Notes: generated by a model from the letters alone, not told the origin. A stretch of DNA of 64,000 nt from Streptomyces flaveus (GCF_014647675.1 NZ_BMPQ01000002.1:683222-747221); one strand, 5' to 3'; numbered from the stretch's first letter, positions 44,907 through 53,861 are shown. A program made the numbers and translations.

Positions 44907-46318
44907 CGGATGCCTCCGCCGTCCGTGGTGTCGCCGAGGTGCCCGTAGCCGCGCAGCGCCCGGTCGACCAGCGCGTCGGCGGCACCCGTGTAGCGGGCCG
45001 GGTCGAGCAGTTCGGACAGCTGGTCGGGGGTGAACCGGGCCGTCACCTCGGGATGGCCGGACAGCACCTCGCCGATCGTGCGCCCGGTGTCGGCGGCCTC
45101 GGCCGAGGCGGCGGTCAGCAGTTTCTTCGCCCGTACCTTGCCGAGCACCGGGGCTAGCGCCACCGTCAGCCGTTCGGTGACGATGGCGCCGCCGGTCAGT
45201 TCGAGATTGGCGAGCATCCGTTCGGGGTGGACGATCAGCCCCTCCGCGAGTTCGACGGCCGTGTGTGTGGCCCCGCCCGCCAGCCGCAGCGCCTCCCGCA
45301 GCGGCTGCCACTCCGCGTGCCACGCCCCGGCGGGCCGCTCGTCCTCGGCGAGCATGCACTGCGCCAGTACGAGGGCATGGGCGGGCACTTGACGGGCCGC
45401 CGCCACGATCAGCGTGGCGAGCGCGGGGTTCCGCTTCTGCGGCATCGCCGAAGATGCGCCGCGTCCCGCGGCTGCGGGCTCGGACACCTCGCCGATCTCG
45501 GTACGGGACAGCGTCTGCACATCGAGCGCGAACTTCCCGAGCGCTCCGGTGACCAGCTGGAGCACCGCGCCCAGTTCGGCGATCGGAGTGCGCACGGTGT
45601 GCCACGGCAGCACCGGTTCGGCCAGCCCCAGTGCCTCGGCGAAGGGGGCGAGCAGTTCCACGCCGCCCTCACCCGCCCCGCCGTCCAAGGCCGCGTACTC
45701 GCGGTACGCGGCCAGCGTGCCTGCCGCGCCGCCGAGTTGGGCCGGCAGCGCGGACGCGACCGTACGGACCCGGGCCAGGGCGTCGGCGACGAGTTGGAGC
45801 CAGCCCGCTGCCTTGAGGCCGAGGGTGGTGGGCACCGCGTGCTGGGCCAGGGTGCGCCCGGCCAGGACGGTGTGGCGGTGGGTGTCGGCCAGCGCGGCCA
45901 GGGCGGCGCCGGTGCGTTCCAGGTCGGCGGCGATCAGGCCGAGCACTCTGCGGGCGATCAGCATGGCCGCCGAGTCGAGGATGTCCTGGCTGGTCGACCC
46001 GCGGTGCACGTACTCGGCGGCTGCCACGTCCCTGGCGGCGACCACCTCGGTGAAGGCGCTCACCAGCGCGACGACCGGGTTGGCCGCGGCCCGGGCCGCA
46101 TGGGCCAGGGCGACCAGGTCGAGGCGGTCCGCGTGGGCCACCGAGGCGATCGCCTCCACCGCCGCGGCGGGCGTCAGCCCGACGGCGTGCTGGGCCCGGG
46201 CCAGCGCCACTTCGGCGTCCAGCATCGCCTGCAGCCATGCCTCGTCGGTCACCTCGGCCGCGACGGGCGTGCCCGCCCAGGTCGGGGCGAGCAGGCCCGC
46301 GTCGGTGCCCACAGACAT
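44903..46318 (-). CDS. Nitrosuccinate lyase-like (CreD type, fumarase/aspartase superfamily)
   Basis: A 471-residue lyase of the adenylosuccinate lyase/CMLE superfamily: YVHRGSTSQDILDSA, the His region TLAQHAVPTT, and the superfamily signature SSAMPQKRNP. In cremeomycin and related pathways the homologous enzyme (CreD) releases nitrite from nitrosuccinate to give fumarate. Position immediately after the flavin monooxygenase gene supports that role. A GTG at 46327 (overlapping the previous stop) is an alternative start; length fits CreD-like enzymes. Confidence 0.85.
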   Translation of the reverse strand: MSVGTDAGLLAPTWAGTPVAAEVTDEAWLQAMLDAEVALARAQHAVGLTPAAAVEAIASVAHADRLDLVALAHAARAAANPVVALVSAFTEVVAARDVAAAEYVHRGSTSQDILDSAAMLIARRVLGLIAADLERTGAALAALADTHRHTVLAGRTLAQHAVPTTLGLKAAGWLQLVADALARVRTVASALPAQLGGAAGTLAAYREYAALDGGAGEGGVELLAPFAEALGLAEPVLPWHTVRTPIAELGAVLQLVTGALGKFALDVQTLSRTEIGEVSEPAAAGRGASSAMPQKRNPALATLIVAAARQVPAHALVLAQCMLAEDERPAGAWHAEWQPLREALRLAGGATHTAVELAEGLIVHPERMLANLELTGGAIVTERLTVALAPVLGKVRAKKLLTAASAEAADTGRTIGEVLSGHPEVTARFTPDQLSELLDPARYTGAADALVDRALRGYGHLGDTTDGGGIR

Positions 46319-46323
46319 CCCGT

Positions 46324-48327
46324 TCACGCTCTTCGGCCCCCTGCGCCTGGTGTCTGACGTACGGTCAAAGTGCTTGCGGACAGCGGCAGTTCTTTCCCCG
46401 CCAGCCGCAGAGCCGCCCGTGCGATCGCGTCCGAGTCCTCCAGCGTCACCGAGCCGACGCCCGGCCTGATGCCGACCGCCGTCACCCAGCGCACGCCCTC
46501 CGTCGGCACCCCGAAGGCGAACCGGCGCGGATGCGCCCGGCCCGCCGCGTCCACAAGCCGGGGCGGGCTCCCTGTCACAGCGAGTCCACCCGTCTCCCAG
46601 CCGGTCAGCCGGTACGGGCCGCACTGGCCGGCCGTCAGCAGCCCCCGCAGCAGCGGATTCGTGCTCCGCCGCAGATCGACAACGGGCAACCGCGCCTCGA
46701 CCAGTGCGCTCACCAGTACCGGAGGCGCGGACACCAGCTCCGCGTCCACGAGGAAACCGCCTTCGCGTGCCGAGGGCCGCACCCGCATCCGCGGACCGAC
46801 CATGTGCAGCACTTCGGCCTCGATCAGCGCGATCAGCTGCTCGATCCGGAAGGCAGGCGGACCGATCGAGGTGAACGCGTTCAACGGCGTGTACCAGCCG
46901 TCCAGTTCGGCACGGTACGACTCACCGGAGACACCGCCGTGGTCGACCACCAGCCGGATCTCGTTGCGCAGATCCCGCAGGGCGTCCAGCGCGGCCTTCA
47001 GCGGCCCGCTCACATTGCCCAGCCGGGCCTCGGCGACATCCCGCCGCAGGTGGTCCAGCAGCCAGCGCCGGAAGTCGTCCCGGCCGGCGAAGGTCCGCTC
47101 GCCGTACGGACGCTCGATCCGCTGCCAGTCCCACCGCTCACCGGGCGGCACCGCGTACCGGTCGAGCAGGGCCGCTTCCCCGGCCCCGGCAGGACTGGCC
47201 CCGGCAAGACAGGACCGTACGAACTCATCGGCGGCCCCGGGCCCGTGGGCGGCCAGGATCCACGCCTCGTAGTAGACGGTGCGGACCTCCCGGTCGATCA
47301 ACGGCCAGATGTCACGGCGAAAGGTGACGGGCTGCCCGCCGTCCGCCGGCCGCCGCAGCGCGGCGATGACCTCCGGGGTCAGGAACCGGGGATGGTGGCG
47401 GCCGAGTGCGCCCTTCTCGTTCTCGCCCCGGGCGTGGTACGGCACACCGCGCCGCGAACCGGCGTACAGGACCGGCTCGTTGCCGCTCGGGAGGTACACG
47501 AGTCCGGACTGGCTCTCCTTGAACGTGCCTCCGCGGCCCTCGGTGAGCAGCGCCAGTTGGTCGAAGAAGTTCAGCCCAAGACCGCGCAGAGCCACCCGCG
47601 TGCCCGGCGGGATGCCGCTCAGATCGGCGTCGGCCGGGTTGGCGGGACCCACATGGGCCAGGCCGTGCCGGTCGGCGAAGGAGCGCAGCTCCCGTTCCTC
47701 CTGGCTCGGGGTCAGCTCCCCGTGGCCGAGGGCCAGGACCACCGCGTCCATCCCGGACAGCAGGCCGCCGTCCTCCAGTGTCACCGTCTGCCGCCCGTCC
47801 GGGGCGTCGTCCAGCGCGACCGCGGTCGCCCGGTGCGTGTGGACCGTCACTCGGGGAGTGGCGGTGCGCAGAAGGTGCCGGAACACCCACTTCAGGTAGT
47901 GGCCGTGGAATGCCCGGGTCGGGTAGGTGTCCGGGCCGAGCCGCCGCGCCTCGTCCAGGACCCGGTCCGGGCAGCCCTCGGCGAACGCTCCCTGGCTGAC
48001 CATGCGCGCCCACTCGTACAGGCTGGGCCCCGGCACCGACGGCCCCACGCAGTCCACGCTGTCGTCGGTGAACAGGGTCACCTGGGAGGCGACCGTGTTC
48101 ATCAGCAGCTCGTCCGGCTGATCGGTACGCCACACCGCGCCCGCGCCGGGCGGGTACGGGTCGACGAGGTGGACCAAGACCGGACGGGTGGTCCCGGAGG
48201 TGCCGTCGGCGTTGGCGCAGATCCGCTCCAGGACCGAGAGCCCGCGTGGACCGGCACCGATCACACAGATGACGAGGGCGTCACCGGGCCCGCTCTGTGC
48301 CGGCCCGGTCAGTCCTGGCTCGGTCAT
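46324..48327 (-). CDS. FAD/NAD(P)-binding protein, aspartate N-monooxygenase-like (CreE type)
   Basis: A 667-residue flavoprotein. The Rossmann motif is VIGAGPRGLSVLERI at about residue 22 and a second nucleotide-binding area follows DAVVLALGHGELT. In the nitrous-acid (aspartate-nitrosuccinate) pathway CreE-type enzymes oxidise L-aspartate to nitrosuccinate. Together with the lyase this gives nitrite. The start at 48327 overlaps the SDR stop (ATGA). A Gly/Ala-rich linker region exists near residues 310-330. The role is inferred from family and neighbours. Confidence 0.82.
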   Translation of the reverse strand: MTEPGLTGPAQSGPGDALVICVIGAGPRGLSVLERICANADGTSGTTRPVLVHLVDPYPPGAGAVWRTDQPDELLMNTVASQVTLFTDDSVDCVGPSVPGPSLYEWARMVSQGAFAEGCPDRVLDEARRLGPDTYPTRAFHGHYLKWVFRHLLRTATPRVTVHTHRATAVALDDAPDGRQTVTLEDGGLLSGMDAVVLALGHGELTPSQEERELRSFADRHGLAHVGPANPADADLSGIPPGTRVALRGLGLNFFDQLALLTEGRGGTFKESQSGLVYLPSGNEPVLYAGSRRGVPYHARGENEKGALGRHHPRFLTPEVIAALRRPADGGQPVTFRRDIWPLIDREVRTVYYEAWILAAHGPGAADEFVRSCLAGASPAGAGEAALLDRYAVPPGERWDWQRIERPYGERTFAGRDDFRRWLLDHLRRDVAEARLGNVSGPLKAALDALRDLRNEIRLVVDHGGVSGESYRAELDGWYTPLNAFTSIGPPAFRIEQLIALIEAEVLHMVGPRMRVRPSAREGGFLVDAELVSAPPVLVSALVEARLPVVDLRRSTNPLLRGLLTAGQCGPYRLTGWETGGLAVTGSPPRLVDAAGRAHPRRFAFGVPTEGVRWVTAVGIRPGVGSVTLEDSDAIARAALRLAGKELPLSASTLTVRQTPGAGGRRA

Positions 48328-49250
48328 TCCCCGCCCAGCCCGTCGCGCCAGCTCGGCCGCAGCGGCTTCCAGCCCAGCGCCGCACGGGCCCGGTCGTTGG
48401 CCGCGCCGCGCGCCGCGGTGAGTTGGTGGGCCATGAACCAGCCGAGCAGCCGGGGCGCCATCGCCGCCGGGACCGTGCGCGGGGGCGGGCCGCCCAGCGC
48501 GCGGGCGTAGAGCGGCAGCCACTGCGCGGCCGGGGCCGGGTCGTCGTCCGTCACGTGGAAGACCCCGGTGGCATCCGACTCCACGGCCGCCACCGCTGCC
48601 CCCGCGGCATCCTCCACATGCAGGAACGACATGATCCCGGAGCCGCCCTCGGGCAGCGGAAGCTTCCCGGCCAGCACCCGCTGCCCGGTCCCGCCGTCAC
48701 GGGCGTATGCGGTCCCGGCGCCGTACAGCGTGCCGTACCGCAACACCGCGCCCGCGAGATCCGGGCCGCCGCCCAGGACCAGCCGCTCCAGCTCGGCGAC
48801 GGCCCGTACGGTGGCGGCCCAGCCGGGGTCGGGGGCGTCCACGTACAGAGGCGCTTCCTCGTCGAGGACCGGATCCCCGGCCGGTGCGGCGGCGAAGGCG
48901 ATGGACTGCGCGACCAGCCGCCGCGCACCGGCCGCCCGGGCCGCCGCGACCAGGTTGGCGGTGCCCTCGGTACGCAGCCGCGCGGTCAGCGCGAAGGCCC
49001 CCGCGGGGTCGTCGCGCAGCAGCCGCAGCGCCGACATCTGGTGGACGACCACCTCGGGCCTGGCGGCCGACACCGCCGACAGCAGGGCCTGACGGTCGAG
49101 GGCGTCGGCGGCCACGACCGCGTCCGCCTCCGGGGCCCCGGCCCGGGACTCCTCACGTACCAGCGCGCTCACCTGGTGTCCTCGCGCCCGCAGCGCGCCC
49201 ACCAGCGGATGTCCGACCACTCCGGTGGCCCCGGCGACCAGCACCCGCAC
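48324..49250 (-). CDS. Atypical SDR / NAD-dependent epimerase-like protein
   Basis: A 308-residue protein from GTG 49250. The dinucleotide motif VAGATGVVGHPLVGALRARG is at the N-terminus. Where extended SDRs carry YxxxK, this one reads WAATVRAVAELERLVL, so the usual catalytic Tyr-Lys pair seems absent. It lies between the Cys-rich protein and the N-monooxygenase. It is a candidate hydride donor enzyme (ketoreduction or removal of the diazo group, by analogy with AvaA7), but that is only inferred from its cofactor fold and position. Confidence 0.72.
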   Translation of the reverse strand: MRVLVAGATGVVGHPLVGALRARGHQVSALVREESRAGAPEADAVVAADALDRQALLSAVSAARPEVVVHQMSALRLLRDDPAGAFALTARLRTEGTANLVAAARAAGARRLVAQSIAFAAAPAGDPVLDEEAPLYVDAPDPGWAATVRAVAELERLVLGGGPDLAGAVLRYGTLYGAGTAYARDGGTGQRVLAGKLPLPEGGSGIMSFLHVEDAAGAAVAAVESDATGVFHVTDDDPAPAAQWLPLYARALGGPPPRTVPAAMAPRLLGWFMAHQLTAARGAANDRARAALGWKPLRPSWRDGLGGE

Positions 49251-49253
49251 GGC

Positions 49254-49820
49254 TCAGCCCTCCCCGCCAGAAGCGACAGGAGTAGCGACAGGAGTGGCGA
49301 CCCGCATCAGCAGGCGGCACGCCTTGTCCCCGTCCCGCAGACAGCTCTCGGCCCGGTTCTCCGTCAGGGTCACGCCGAGTCCCTCGGACCAGCCCGCGTG
49401 GATATCGGTGCACGGGCACTGGTAGCCCTCCAGCGAACCGGACATGCGCACCATGGTGATGGCGAAGTTCCGCCGCAGGGTGAGCACGATCAGGTCGTCG
49501 CCCTCCACCTCGGTGGAGGCGTTGCGCAGTTCCGGCGGGAACATGCGGTCCCCGCAGTCGTCGTAGCGGCGGCGCAGCTCCTCCAGGTCCTTGCCGCTGT
49601 CGCCGGTGCCGGGGAGCGGGCCGCTCCGGCGTGCGACCTGCTGCGCGACCTTGAGGGCGACCTTGCGCATCGCCTCGGCGTTGATCTCGTTCGCGGCCTG
49701 CTGCCCGAACCGCGCGGCCACTCCCTGGTACCAGTTGGCGTCGTGCTGCCACCACAGCCGGTACGCCTCCGACGCCCGGGCGCGGTGGTTGACTTCGCCG
49801 GCACCCGTTTCCGTACTCAT
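49254..49820 (-). CDS. Cys-rich 188-aa protein of V4R-like/DUF type
   Basis: A 188-residue protein with an N-terminal helical part (YRLWWQHDANWYQGVAARFG) and a C-terminal part containing CPC...C...C (LEGYQCPCTDIHAGWSEG, then ESCLRDGDKACRLLM). The Cys-x-Cys and SC...GD..C pattern resembles the V4R/amino-thiazoline hydrolase-like family (DUF6125). The ATG at 49820 overlaps the ligase stop (ATGA). It could bind a metal or a diazo intermediate; function unknown. Confidence 0.65.
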   Translation of the reverse strand: MSTETGAGEVNHRARASEAYRLWWQHDANWYQGVAARFGQQAANEINAEAMRKVALKVAQQVARRSGPLPGTGDSGKDLEELRRRYDDCGDRMFPPELRNASTEVEGDDLIVLTLRRNFAITMVRMSGSLEGYQCPCTDIHAGWSEGLGVTLTENRAESCLRDGDKACRLLMRVATPVATPVASGGEG

Positions 49821-51496
49821 GCGAGCTCCTTGGCGGCGAAGCGGTCGCGCATCACGCGTTTCAGAACCTTGCCGGTGGCGCCCTTGGCCACGTCGTCGGA
49901 CTTCATCGGCACGGCCCGGGTCACCGGAGGGAAACCGGCGCCCGACAGGACCGCGTTGACCCGCCCGGTCCACGCCTCGTCGCCGTCTTTGTCGTCGGCG
50001 CCGTCGTGCGTGAGCTGGAGCAGCGCGTACGCCTCGGCCTCTCCGTCGCCGTCCCAGTCGGCTCGTACGCCGGCCGGGGCGACCCCGACGACGGTGCAGT
50101 CGGCCAGTTCGGGCAGCTCCCGCAGCAGCAGTTCCTCGGTGCGGGTGCTGAACAGGATTCCGTCGCGGGTCCGGATGGCGTCGGTCGCCCTGTCCAGGTG
50201 GTAGAAGTTGCCTTCCTCGTCCTGGTAGGCGAGGTCCCCGGGAAGCCAGTAGCCGCCCAACCGCATCCGGTTCCAGGTCAGCGAGTCGTTCCAGTAACCG
50301 GGCGTGATCGTCGGCGACTTCAGGCCGAGGCGGCCGATCTCCCCGGGCGGCAGCGGGGTGCCGTCCTCGGCGAGCACGGCGGCCTCGGCGAAGCTGAACG
50401 GCTTGCCGATGCAGCGCGAGTACGCGGAGGTGTCCTTGGTGTGCCGGTTGTGGAAGATCGAGTGGCCGACCTCGGAGGAGCCGAGCCCGTCAATGAAGAC
50501 GGAACCCTCGACCCGCCTGCGGCGCAGAACCCCGCCGTCCCTGCTGATCTCCTCGTGCTGGCCGTACCGCACCAGGGCCCGGATGTGCGCCTCGTGCGCC
50601 GCGTCGCCGGTGTTGAACCACACCTCGACACTGGACAGGTCACGGGCCGCCAGGTCCTCCCCGGCCATCTCACCGAAGGTTCCGGCGAAGGCCAGTACCG
50701 TGCTCGGCCGGAACTCCTCGATGGCGTCGAGCACTTCGGTGCCGCGCTGGCTGGAGAGCAGCTTGATGTCCGCGCGCAGCAGCAGGCAGTACAGGAGAGT
50801 CGCGATGGAGGCGTTGTGCGGTCCCGGCAGCGCCACCAGGGTGCGCGCCATGTCGGCTCCGGTGGAGTAGCGCAGCCGGTGCACCTGCGAGTACATCAGC
50901 GTCCGGTGGGTGTGCGGCACTCCCTTGGGCATACCGGTGGTTCCGGAGGAGTGCGAGATGATCACCGGGTCGCTGGGGTCGTGCCGGTACGGGTACGACT
51001 GCGGCAGCCGCCCGCGGAACTCCGGCCCGATCCCGTCGGCGGTCACGCAGAAGCCGAGCCCCGGCTCCGGGCCCGACAGCACGGAGTGGTGCTCGGCGTC
51101 CGTGAACGCGCCCACCGCACCCTGACGGCGCACGTACTCGCGGGCGATCTCGGGGCGCAGGTTGCCGTTGACGAGCGAGGGGATCGCGCCGAGAGACGTC
51201 AGGGCCAGGTAGTTCACCGCGTTCTCGGCACTGGAGTGGGAGTGCACGGCGACCGGGTCGCGGGGTGCCACGCCGTGGGCCGCGTACCAGCCCGCGTACG
51301 TCTCGACGGCCTCACAGAGCTGACGCAGCGTCAGCACCTCGGGCCGGCTGCCGTCCGGCGCCTGCCAGTTGCCGTCCGTCCGCAGCACGGGCTCGTCGAG
51401 CGGGCGGCCGTACGCCTTCAGGCGCTCCAGGATGTTGCCGGCGCCGAGTTCGGTGTCGGAGCAGATCCGAGCCCGCTCCTGCCTACTGATGAGCAT
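49817..51496 (-). CDS. Adenylate-forming ligase, candidate ATP-dependent diazotase (CreM/AvaA6-like)
   Basis: A 559-residue ANL-superfamily enzyme with A3 ISHSSGTTGMPKG, A5-like GSSEVGH, A7 LPGDLAYQD and the C-terminal lysine in GATGKVLKRV. In cremeomycin and the avenalumic/p-coumaric acid pathways such a ligase activates nitrite with ATP and transfers it to an aromatic amine. The unusual A5 (SSE rather than YGxTE) and the place after the PKS genes and before the reductase-like gene fit that role; I infer it and did not align it. Confidence 0.75.
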   Translation of the reverse strand: MLISRQERARICSDTELGAGNILERLKAYGRPLDEPVLRTDGNWQAPDGSRPEVLTLRQLCEAVETYAGWYAAHGVAPRDPVAVHSHSSAENAVNYLALTSLGAIPSLVNGNLRPEIAREYVRRQGAVGAFTDAEHHSVLSGPEPGLGFCVTADGIGPEFRGRLPQSYPYRHDPSDPVIISHSSGTTGMPKGVPHTHRTLMYSQVHRLRYSTGADMARTLVALPGPHNASIATLLYCLLLRADIKLLSSQRGTEVLDAIEEFRPSTVLAFAGTFGEMAGEDLAARDLSSVEVWFNTGDAAHEAHIRALVRYGQHEEISRDGGVLRRRRVEGSVFIDGLGSSEVGHSIFHNRHTKDTSAYSRCIGKPFSFAEAAVLAEDGTPLPPGEIGRLGLKSPTITPGYWNDSLTWNRMRLGGYWLPGDLAYQDEEGNFYHLDRATDAIRTRDGILFSTRTEELLLRELPELADCTVVGVAPAGVRADWDGDGEAEAYALLQLTHDGADDKDGDEAWTGRVNAVLSGAGFPPVTRAVPMKSDDVAKGATGKVLKRVMRDRFAAKELA

Positions 51497-52331
51497 GGTT
51501 CTCCGTCTCGTTCCTTGCTTCGGCGCCAGCGGTGAGCATGAATGCGGGCGACCGGGGCTCGGTCACCAGGAGGTGGCTGCCGCCGTCCCGAAGCAGTCGC
51601 CGGTGGGCGGCGGCCAGGTCGAACAGGCCCTGGATGCTTCCGGGATGCCCGGCCGCCCCTGTGTCGTCGGCGTCGTACGCCTCGGCCGACCGGACCGACA
51701 CCGGTACCGGTGCCTCGCCTCCGGGACGGCCCAGCAGCACCGCCGCCGCCAGGCCGGCGGTCGCGGGCAGGTCCGGGACCGGGCGGCCGCTGTCGGCGGC
51801 CAGTTCCCGGTACGCGGCGGCCAGACGCTCGCTGCCGCCCAGCTCCACGCCCAGTACCAGGACCCGGTCCAGCTCCGGGTCCTCCAGCAGCAGATCGGCC
51901 ATGGCCAGCAGTTCGGCCAGCGGGTCGTCGAGGGCGGAGAGGCTGAACGTCTGCCCGGTGATCCCGAACTCCTGGCTCGTATAGCCCAGTACGGCATTGG
52001 CGGTGGCCTGCATGAACAGCAGCGGGTTGTGGACCCGCCCGGAGACCATGCGCCTACTGGCCAGGTCCGCCGTCGTGGTGTCCCCCATCAGGGTGGCCAG
52101 CACCACGGCGGTACGTGAGCCGTCCCCGGGCCGTTCGGTCAGGCACTGCCTGCTGACCTCGTACGCCAGCGGGCTGAAGACCGACTCCACGAAGCCGGGC
52201 AGTCGCGGCAGCGGGATGTCTGCGTTGGCCGTCTTACCTGTGGCGCCCTCGGACCGCCCGGTGCCGTGGGTCGCGGTGGCGGTCGCGAGGATGCCGAGGG
52301 GCGAGCGGAGTACCGTCTTCTCGGTCGTCAT
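51483..52331 (-). CDS. Short ketosynthase-like protein without active-site Cys (CLF-like partner)
   Basis: A 282-residue protein with the N-terminal part of the ketosynthase fold (similar to Ketoacyl-synt_2): QATANAVLGYTSQEFGITG and then a position where KS enzymes carry Cys, here FSLSALDDP. Length is about two thirds of a normal KS. It starts by ATGA overlap with the KS stop. It is likely a chain length factor-like partner of the KS, although short. Confidence 0.75.
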   Translation of the reverse strand: MTTEKTVLRSPLGILATATATHGTGRSEGATGKTANADIPLPRLPGFVESVFSPLAYEVSRQCLTERPGDGSRTAVVLATLMGDTTTADLASRRMVSGRVHNPLLFMQATANAVLGYTSQEFGITGQTFSLSALDDPLAELLAMADLLLEDPELDRVLVLGVELGGSERLAAAYRELAADSGRPVPDLPATAGLAAAVLLGRPGGEAPVPVSVRSAEAYDADDTGAAGHPGSIQGLFDLAAAHRRLLRDGGSHLLVTEPRSPAFMLTAGAEARNETENHAHQ

Positions 52332-53560
52332 GGCCGCTCCAGCACGAGTGCGGTGTTGGCGCCCCCGAAGGCGGCGTTGATGGTGAGGGCCCGGCGCGGG
52401 TCGGCCTGGCGCGGCTGGTTCGGTACGTAGTCCAGGTCGCATTCGGGGTCCGGGCGGCCGTATCCGGCGGTCGGCGGCAGTACGCCGTCCATCAGGGCCA
52501 GCATCGTGATCACGAACTCCACGACGCCCGCCGCTTCCAGGAGGTGGCCGGTGGTGCTCTTGGTGGAGCTGACCGGTATCGACTCGGCCCGCTCCGGCAA
52601 GGCGGCTCGCAGCCCGCGGGTCTCGGCACCGTCGTTGTACTTGGTGCCGGTGCCGTGGGCGTTGACATAGCCGAGGATCGCGCCGTCCGGGTCGCCGGCG
52701 AGCCGCAGCGCCTGGCGTGCCGCGCGGGCCAGGCCGACTCCCTCCGGGTGTGGCTGGGCGATGTGGTGGGCGTCCGTGGCCGCGCCCCAGCCCGCGATGG
52801 TCGTCAGCGGCCGGGCACCGCGGCGCCGGGCGTGCTCGGCGGACTCCAGCACGACGGCCGCCACCCCGTCGCCCAACAGCAGCCCGCTGCGGTCGGCGCT
52901 GAACGGGCGCACCATGCCGTCGCGGGACAGTGCCCGGCCGGAGTCGAACTTGCCGAAGGTCTCCTCCTCCACCAGGTATCCGCCCGCGCAGACCGCCGTG
53001 TCGATCCGGCCGGAGGAGATCAGCCGGCACGCGTGGATGATCGCGGCGGCGGAGGCGACACAGGCATTGGTGAAGGTGAGCCGCGGCCCGGTGAGCCCGA
53101 GGCCGCCGGCCAGCAACTCGGCGAGGTGCGCGGGCACGGCGTCGGCGTACCGGGCTGTTGTGCCGTCCGCACCGCCTGGACCGTCCGCCCCGTCCGGGAC
53201 GGACTCTGGAGACGGGGGCGGGGACGGGGAGTCGGCGGCGGTTCGCCAATAGCGGGTGACGCTGGTGTGGTCCCCGGCGACGCCGAGCAGTACCGCCGCC
53301 TCCGTGCCCGGGCTCAGGCCGGCCATGTCGAGGGCTTCCGCGCCGCACTGGGCGAGCGCGTGCCGCAGCGCCCAGTCCTCGACCGCGTCGGGCCCGTCCG
53401 GGGCGGCGGCCGCCATCGGTGTACGGTACGGGCCGGTGTCGAACCTCGTGGTGGGTCCGAACGAGGGGACTCCCGCGAAGACCCCGCGCCGGAGGGCCTC
53501 GGCACCCGTACCGAACGCGGTGCGTACGCCGAATCCGGTCACCGTCACCTCACCGCTCAT
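52328..53560 (-). CDS. Beta-ketoacyl-ACP synthase (FabF/type II PKS KS)
   Basis: A 410-residue condensing enzyme with a complete triad: Cys167 in FTNACVASA, His302 in NAHGTGTKYND and His339 in STTGHLLEAAG. The family elongates an acyl-ACP with malonyl-ACP. Its neighbours are two ACPs and a Cys-less partner. The start overlaps the ACP stop by 11 nt. It would elongate the aminohydroxybenzoyl starter loaded by the adjacent ligase. Confidence 0.93.
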   Translation of the reverse strand: MSGEVTVTGFGVRTAFGTGAEALRRGVFAGVPSFGPTTRFDTGPYRTPMAAAAPDGPDAVEDWALRHALAQCGAEALDMAGLSPGTEAAVLLGVAGDHTSVTRYWRTAADSPSPPPSPESVPDGADGPGGADGTTARYADAVPAHLAELLAGGLGLTGPRLTFTNACVASAAAIIHACRLISSGRIDTAVCAGGYLVEEETFGKFDSGRALSRDGMVRPFSADRSGLLLGDGVAAVVLESAEHARRRGARPLTTIAGWGAATDAHHIAQPHPEGVGLARAARQALRLAGDPDGAILGYVNAHGTGTKYNDGAETRGLRAALPERAESIPVSSTKSTTGHLLEAAGVVEFVITMLALMDGVLPPTAGYGRPDPECDLDYVPNQPRQADPRRALTINAAFGGANTALVLERP

Positions 53561-53861
53561 CGCGGCCGCCCCCCTCCGCCCGGTCCGTCTGGGCGGCGCG
53601 CAGAAACCCAGTGAGCCGCCGGAGCGAGGTCAGCCCGGCGATGTCCTCGTCGGTGGGCTCCACGACCAGGCCGTAGCGCTCCTCCACCACGTGCAGCAGC
53701 CACACCAATCCGAGGGAGTCCAGGACCAGTTCGGCGTCCTCGCCGAGGTCGTCGGGCAGCCCGGGGAAGATCTTGCGGTCCGACAGCAGTTCCCGGACGG
53801 TGTCGGTGGTGATGGCGGACAGCGAGGAGTCCGCGTCGCTCGCCGTGGCTCCCGCGCTCAT
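53550..53861 (-). CDS. Acyl carrier protein (second of two)
   Basis: A 103-residue ACP with the phosphopantetheine serine in LVLDSLGLVWLL, then RYGLVVEPTDEDIAGLTSL. It starts at ATG 53861 overlapping the upstream ACP stop (ATGA). Its C-terminus is charged (RAEGGGRDER). Two different ACPs suggest one carries the aryl starter and one the malonyl unit. Confidence 0.88.
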   Translation of the reverse strand: MSAGATASDADSSLSAITTDTVRELLSDRKIFPGLPDDLGEDAELVLDSLGLVWLLHVVEERYGLVVEPTDEDIAGLTSLRRLTGFLRAAQTDRAEGGGRDER

